Source: Gaeumannomyces sp. JS-464 (taxonomy: Eukaryota > Ascomycota > Sordariomycetes > Magnaporthales > Magnaporthaceae). From it: DNA of 64,000 bases. Shown one piece after another: positions 59,639-64,000 of this stretch. The translations under genes were made by a program, and so were the position numbers. The notes beneath the pieces were generated by a model. The model was not told the origin of the DNA, did not search any database, and saw only the letters and a program-made list of their open reading frames with translations. The first letter of the stretch is position 1, and each line of letters starts with the position of its first letter. The DNA lies in the NCBI GenBank assembly GCA_002197995.1, contig NGZR01000003.1, positions 2,542,001 through 2,606,000 on the forward strand, read 5' to 3'.

Positions 59639-59884
59639 ATGAAGTTCACGACGACGACCACCCTGGCCCAGGCCCTCCTCGCACTCCTCATCGCAAACGC
59701 CGCCGCGGCGCCGACACCTGTTGCCGAGCTCGAGCCCCGCCGCAACGTGGACCTGGGTCTCCCGAACTCCTTGGCGCTCAGGATGCCTTCCCGCCGGTCA
59801 CCCGAGTTCCAAGAAGAGGCGCCACAGGAGGAGGCACCCAGGATCACACCCGGCACGTGCCGCCGCAACATCTGCATCAACTAG
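59639..59884 (+). CDS. Short secreted peptide precursor with dibasic sites and a Cys-pair tail
   Basis: Precursor of 81 residues. The signal peptide MKFTTTTTLAQALLALLIAN is followed by AAAAPTPVAELEPRR. Two Arg-Arg sites (ELEPRR and MPSRR) suit processing by a Kex2-type protease, dividing the chain into a middle segment NVDLGLPNSLALRMPSRR and a C-terminal segment that is acidic (EFQEEAPQEEAPR) and closes with GTCRRNICIN, containing the only two cysteines. A four-residue loop C-RRNI-C could form a small disulphide ring, or the cysteines could pair with another chain. The leader just upstream is A/C-rich like other strongly expressed fungal secreted proteins. No homolog is recognised. It might be an effector, a signalling peptide or a precursor of a modified peptide; all are speculation. 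Confidence 0.6.
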   Translation: MKFTTTTTLAQALLALLIANAAAAPTPVAELEPRRNVDLGLPNSLALRMPSRRSPEFQEEAPQEEAPRITPGTCRRNICIN

Positions 59885-59938
59885 TGGTCCGCCACTAGCA
59901 CACCCTTCACTTCGGATTGGAAGGCGTCATTTTGGCTG

Positions 59939-60390
59939 CCTTGTTTCGTTCTTTTAGCGTTTTTCTTGCTTTCGTCTTTTGCTTTTGCAGGATTTCTCTT
60001 TTTCTTTTCCTCCATATAGCAAGCTTTGGCTTTTGCACGCTATTTCGGTTATCTTTTTTGTTTTCTGTGGCGGGGTTGTTTTTGTTTTCTTGTTCACTTT
60101 TTGTTCTCCGCTTTTCTGCTTTTTTTTTTTTACTTTTTTTTTTTTCTCTGCTTCCCCTTTTTTTCTGCCTTTTTTGCCTTTCTTTCTGCTTTTTGTGCTT
60201 TCCTTTTTTTGCTTTGTTTTCTGCTTTGTTCTTTCTGTTTTTTTTTTTCTGCTTTGTTTTTTTTTCTGCTTTGTTTTTTTTTCTGCTTTGTTTTTTTTTC
60301 TGCTTTGTTTTTTTTTCTGCTTTGTTTTTTTTTTCTGCTTTGTCCTTTTCTGTTTCGTTTTTCTGCTTCGTTTTTTCTGGTTCTTTTTAG
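59939..60390 (+). repeat. Extended T-rich tract downstream of the peptide gene
   Basis: About 450 bases in which the plus strand is mostly T with interspersed TTTCTGC and TTGC. It includes the 17-bp minisatellite below. It begins about 55 bases after the peptide stop, so it would form a U-rich 3' UTR if transcribed. Confidence 0.85.
60249..60351 (+). repeat. Minisatellite of 17-bp unit, six copies
   Basis: CTGCTTTG recurs at 60249, 60266, 60283, 60300, 60317 and 60335, each followed by a T-run of eight or more bases. The period is 17 bases except for the last step of 18. Confidence 0.85.
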
Positions 60391-61051
60391 CTAGCTTGCA
60401 CAAACTAAGCTAAAATATTCCCATACAACGCAGCTCCGGTGTCCTTTACACTTTTTATGCAGTGTTTGCCTTTAAGCTCCCTCGCTCCTGCCGTTCCTAA
60501 AGCCAACCCCTTATAAGGTCGTAGCGCTCTTCCTGTCGACATCGAGCCTCGGACGCCAACGCCAGGGTGTAACAGTTATGAGGATGGGTCGAGTCGACAC
60601 CGGGACCTTACCTGTACTCCGTTACGTTAGTCGCTTGGGTTGGAGGTTCGAGCCCCGGTAGGGTTTACGTCGGATTTTCGGTCGCGGAGTAAACTTCCCA
60701 AATGGGAAATTTCGTAGCTGCACCCCCGAGGCTGGACAGTGAGCTTTTTGCCTTTTGCATGCATGTTTTTTTTCTCGTTATTTTTACTACTGCAATTTTG
60801 CGGTAGGTATCGCACTCGCGGGACTATCGGATGATGTTTACCTTAACTAATTATGGTTTATGCAGTTTTAAATTACTTATGTGAATAAGAACTACCATGT
60901 CCGGCGCAAACGGGAATAGCATAGTCGAGCGCGGCTTGACTACTACAGGCGGGAGCACTGTCGGCGTTCAAAGACTGATCTCAGTTCTCTTGGGTACAAT
61001 ATCCCCGCCTTTCGGCCGGGGAGAGACCGAGGGAAGTTAGGTCAAACTCTT
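60391..61051. other. Non-coding: AT-richer spacer before the P450
   Basis: No gene seen. It contains GGTTCGAGCCC near 60,644, which matches a tRNA B box but folds into no tRNA, and a short GC hairpin (CCCCGCC-TTTC-GGC-CGGGG) at about 61,004-61,022. Confidence 0.4.
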
Positions 61052-62878
61052 TCACCGTTTAAGCAGCTGTGCCTAGGTAAGTACAGTCACACAATGACTG
61101 GGAAGGAGAGAAGCACTCACCGGCGTCATTCTGTCCGCCCACGTCGGATCCAGCGCCCATCGAAAGCGGCCAGCCAGCGCCCGCAGCGTGACGCGCATCT
61201 CGAGCAGCGCAAACTTCTCGCCCAAACACGCCCGCCTGCCTCCATGGAACGTGATGAACTCGCCCCTGGCCCGCCGCTGCCTGTGCTGCCGCTGTATTTC
61301 GGCGGGCGAGCCGCCCCAGCGCCCCGGGCGGAAGTCGTCTGCGTCGGCACCCCAGGCCGCCGGGCCGCGGTTGGTCGAATAGCAGTTGCAGCCTACGTAG
61401 GTGCCCTGGGGATGTAGGTGTCTCCTCCAAGCAGCGTGCCTGTAGCGGGTGCTACGCGCTGGTTGATGAGCTGCCCGATGGGTGGGAGTAGACGCAGACT
61501 TTCGAAGACGATGGCCGTTAGAGGCGGTATATCCTGCGGCGGCTCCTGGACCTGCTGAAGAGTGGCGTTTCCAACGAGCTTGCCGATCTCGGCGTAAAGC
61601 TGGTCTTGGATTTCCTGATGGAATAGCGCGTCATGCATGAGAAATTAGCAAACATATCACTCACCCGCTGCTGCCTTGTATGCCTAGTTGCGTGCGCGGA
61701 AGGGCCTATTTACCGGGTGCTTGGCCGGCAGGTACAGCATCGAGGTCATGCTCAGCTGTGGGTTCTCCTGGCCCGCGACAAAAACAACAATGACGTTGTC
61801 TAGGAACTGCTTTTCGTTCAACACTCCTGGCTTGAGTGCACCCAGAAGCCGAGCCCCCAGCTTCTCCGATGAGGGCCGCATCGCTCGTCTCGGTTGCGTG
61901 ACTCGCCTCCAGAGCACTTTCGAGCTGGTGCCGGAAGTCCTCCACGAGCCCTCTGGCGCGCATGCGTGAGGACAGTGGTAGCCAGTCTTGGAACGGGAAG
62001 TTCAGAAAGATGGGCTTGAAGACCTCGCGCTTGACTGCTAGCTGGAGCCTGTTGAGCGGTACATTCTCCGACTCAATGGTCTGCTCGCCATGGAAAATGC
62101 ATCAGAATTGAGTGACTCGAGGAAATGCAACAAACGGCCCTCAAGTTTTCACTTACGGGCAGATGAACTTGAAGCAGCATCCCAGCGCAGTTTGCCATCG
62201 AGTATCGCTGGAGCAGGTCCTGCATGGGAGTTCCGCCCCTTGGCGTATTCTGGCGCGCCGTGTCGATGACATTGCACAGCAGCGCAGCATTCTTTTCCAG
62301 AATGTCGATCTCGAATGCCCGCTGCAGGTCGGGCTTTATGACAGACCGGTAGCTCTTCCAGGTGTCTGCCCTGCTTGAGATTATAGTGTCGCCTATTTTC
62401 CCAAATTTACATAGGTTTAACACGTCAGCATTTGAACGTTTTGTCGCGGCCCACAACAGCTACAACAATGCCAGGATGAATACCGCCGAGGATGCACAAC
62501 GATATGGGGGAGATAATGGAGATGCGCTCACCGAGAAAGGCCGCAAGGACGCTGTGCGAGATTTTCTTTTGGTTCCCCGACTTCTGATACACCTCCTGCT
62601 TGAAGATCTCTACCAAGCACGACGGTCGATGGATGAGAATATTCCACTGCCCGCCGAAAAAGAGCTTGACTGCGCTGCACCGCCTAAGCGGGCCTTCGAT
62701 GTAACGTTTGAATGTGTCGGACTGATCCACGTCCTTGAAGAAGGAAGGGTATGAGTGCGACCCAAAAGGGAATGGCGGGGACATTCCGCGGGAGCCGCGG
62801 AGGGAAAAGGTGAAACCAGCAGAGCGATGCCGCCAGCAAAGCTCCAACGAGCAGAGGCTCGCCGACAAGCATGATCAT
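61052..62878 (-). CDS. Cytochrome P450 monooxygenase (multi-exon, at least three frame breaks)
   Basis: Heme-thiolate monooxygenase anchored to the ER. The start at 62878 gives a hydrophobic anchor (MIMLVGEPLLVGALLAASLC) and Pro-rich hinge (PPRLPRNVPAIPFW). Then come VKLFFGGQWNILIHRPSCLV, YQKSGNQKKISHSVLAAFLG, DTWKSYRSVIKPDLQRAFE, the I-helix region LDNVIVVFVAGQENPQLSM, the K-helix ExxR in FESLRLLPPIG, and the heme loop FITFHGGRRACLGEKFALLE (FxxGxRxC, axial Cys) near 61,230. Introns interrupt the frame several times. Frame changes near 62,740, 61,875 and 61,410 look like single-base losses. A GTGAGT...CTTACCTAG intron would join the end to AQLLKR with a stop at 61052, which is shorter than the usual P450 C-terminus, so the 3' end is uncertain. 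The substrate is unknown and no biosynthetic partner genes are in the window. Confidence 0.82.
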
Positions 62879-64000
62879 ATTGGATAAAGGCTATGTGCGG
62901 GATTTATGTTGGTACCGGTCCCTCGTTTTACAGGCTGGACTGGTATTTGGGGATGGCTCTTTTTTTCCTGCTCAGTTCGGTACTCTCGCTTTTGTAAGCA
63001 TGAAAGCAGGATGCCTACCTGCCTAGTTATGTGACAAACTCTGACCATAAGGTCACCAGCAATCCAGCGTAAATGCGTTGGGATGAATCATAAGGCTGTT
63101 ACAGAAGGACAGCACACACAATGACTGGTGCACTATTTTGGGAGGTTGCACAGCAGATTCAAGCACGGCTGAAAATCTTGATACTAAAAAATTGGAATCG
63201 GTCTTTAAAGCTGGCTATTTTATCTTAAAGCAATAATTTTGCTGAAAATTCTCCAGGAAGTCGTGATGCACGATGATTGTCCGTCAAGCAGTAGCAAAAG
63301 AAACAAAGTGTGAATGAAAATAGAAGAACTTGAAATCTTAGGCCATGCGGTGGAAAAGTTTGAATAGTTTATCAACTTAAGCTTAATGGTCCCGTTGCTC
63401 ACCCCCGCATGTGATTCAGTGCCATCCTTACCTATCAATTGAGAAGCTTTCGGGTGACAAGAGCAGGGTGATGATGGGAGAGACAGAGAAAAAATGCAGT
63501 TTTATAAATAGTCGTCTCAAAACCTGCTGGTGTCGCTGGGCATGGATAGTTTCTAGCTTGCTGACCATGCGAAGTGATAATCAAACAAGGCCGACAACTC
63601 CTGTTTATTGGCGCGATTATGCTTATCCCAGTGATTTAGGGCATTGTTTGTCACTAAGGGTGTTTTTTGTTTTTTCCATATTAATTTGAAAACTGATGGT
63701 TTATCGGGTGGCGGATCTGTGCCAGGGGCGCCCCGGCCCTTGCGAAAATCATTCGAAAAACCCGCCAAAAGTATCTTTTACCCAGGCCAACGAGTCGCGT
63801 TGATACAACCCCTAGCCACCTCTTTCGCCACCTGTTTTGCCACCTCCTGACCAGGGCTTGGCACGACGAATATATAAAGCCCCACCCTCCCGCCTTTCGA
63901 AAGGCTTGTCTTAGAAAAATTTCGAGGCCTAAAAAAGGCCAAGGGGCTAGGAGGGCCAGGCACGTGTAAATAAAACCAGATAGGAATAAAGGGTTTTATT
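62879..64000. other. AT-richer terminal region, possibly transposon-derived
   Basis: Base composition drops noticeably after about 62,900 (many TTT/AAA, TAAAAAAT-type stretches). No coding gene is supported. The final 200 bases have a TATATAAA (63,871-63,878), the 14-bp palindrome GCCTTTCGAAAGGC at about 63,891-63,904, and AATAAA/AATAAAG signals near the edge, which resembles a long terminal repeat or other element end but cannot be completed within the window. Confidence 0.4.

Noticed and set aside
59954..60403. Lys-rich and Phe-rich frames of about 150 codons in the T-rich tract
   Set aside because: They arise from T/A homopolymers and the minisatellite, and encode only K/Q or F/L/S repeats.
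60600..60670. tRNA-like segment with GGTTCGAGCCC
   Set aside because: The B-box match is good but the T stem does not pair and no acceptor or anticodon stem can be drawn. At most a degenerate polymerase III fragment.
1..64000. CRISPR array or defence system
   Set aside because: The DNA is fungal nuclear, with introns and eukaryotic genes. No regularly spaced repeats were found apart from the 17-bp minisatellite.

Overview
The window is GC-rich nuclear DNA from a filamentous ascomycete. Protein style points to Sordariomycetes: a Zn2Cys6 regulator resembling COL-26/BglR, a kinesin-14, a FHIP/RAI16-like protein, DUF1996, cerato-platanin and small secreted proteins. Genes are spaced, run in both orientations, and carry short GT-AG introns of about 60-115 nt, many with a CTAAC-like branch point. 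There is no operon structure, CRISPR array, rRNA or prophage.

Layout. 1-5.7 kb: CCR4 deadenylase catalytic subunit (+). 5.7-6.7 kb: Arg/Ser-rich protein of unknown function (-). 6.7-10.9 kb: gene-free. 10.9-12.8 kb: seven-helix receptor of the Git3/cAMP-receptor-like type (+). 13.6-14.8 kb: GFO/IDH/MocA oxidoreductase (-). 15.5-17.4 kb: mitochondrial dihydroxyacid dehydratase ILV3 (+). 17.8-18.9 kb: LOA1/VPS66-like acyltransferase (-). 20.0-23.4 kb: KAR3/KlpA-type kinesin-14 (+). 25.0-25.8 kb: small secreted protein (+). 26.4-27.4 kb: unknown 330-aa protein (-). 28.7-29.6 kb: free-standing thioesterase (+). 31.6-32.1 kb: cerato-platanin (+). 32.9-34.9 kb: Kelch-repeat membrane protein (-). 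35.8-36.8 kb: RNase T2 (+). 36.8-41.0 kb: gene-free. 41.0-43.5 kb: COL-26/BglR-like transcription factor (+). 44.35 kb: tRNA-Val(AAC). 45.1-48.5 kb: FHIP/RAI16-like protein (-). 48.5-51.6 kb: gene-free. 51.6-53.8 kb: class-3 lipase (+). 55.9-59.9 kb: three predicted secreted proteins in a row (DUF1996, a cysteine-rich protein, a short peptide precursor; all +). 59.9-60.4 kb: T-rich tract with a 17-bp minisatellite. 61.1-62.9 kb: cytochrome P450 (-). 62.9-64.0 kb: AT-richer DNA that may be transposon-derived.

Functionally the first half is mostly housekeeping (mRNA decay, branched-chain amino acids, lipid metabolism, microtubule motor). The second half is richer in secreted or accessory functions plus a likely carbon-catabolism regulator. 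I see no biosynthetic cluster: the thioesterase and the P450 each lack synthase partners.

The strongest unexpected signal is technical or evolutionary. About 25 one- or two-base frame shifts interrupt genes whose protein similarity continues unbroken in another frame, including genes expected to be functional (ILV3, CCR4, kinesin-14, FHIP). Several lie in homopolymers. The simplest reading is uncorrected consensus indels in the assembly, so CDS entries are given as gene spans with breaks described.
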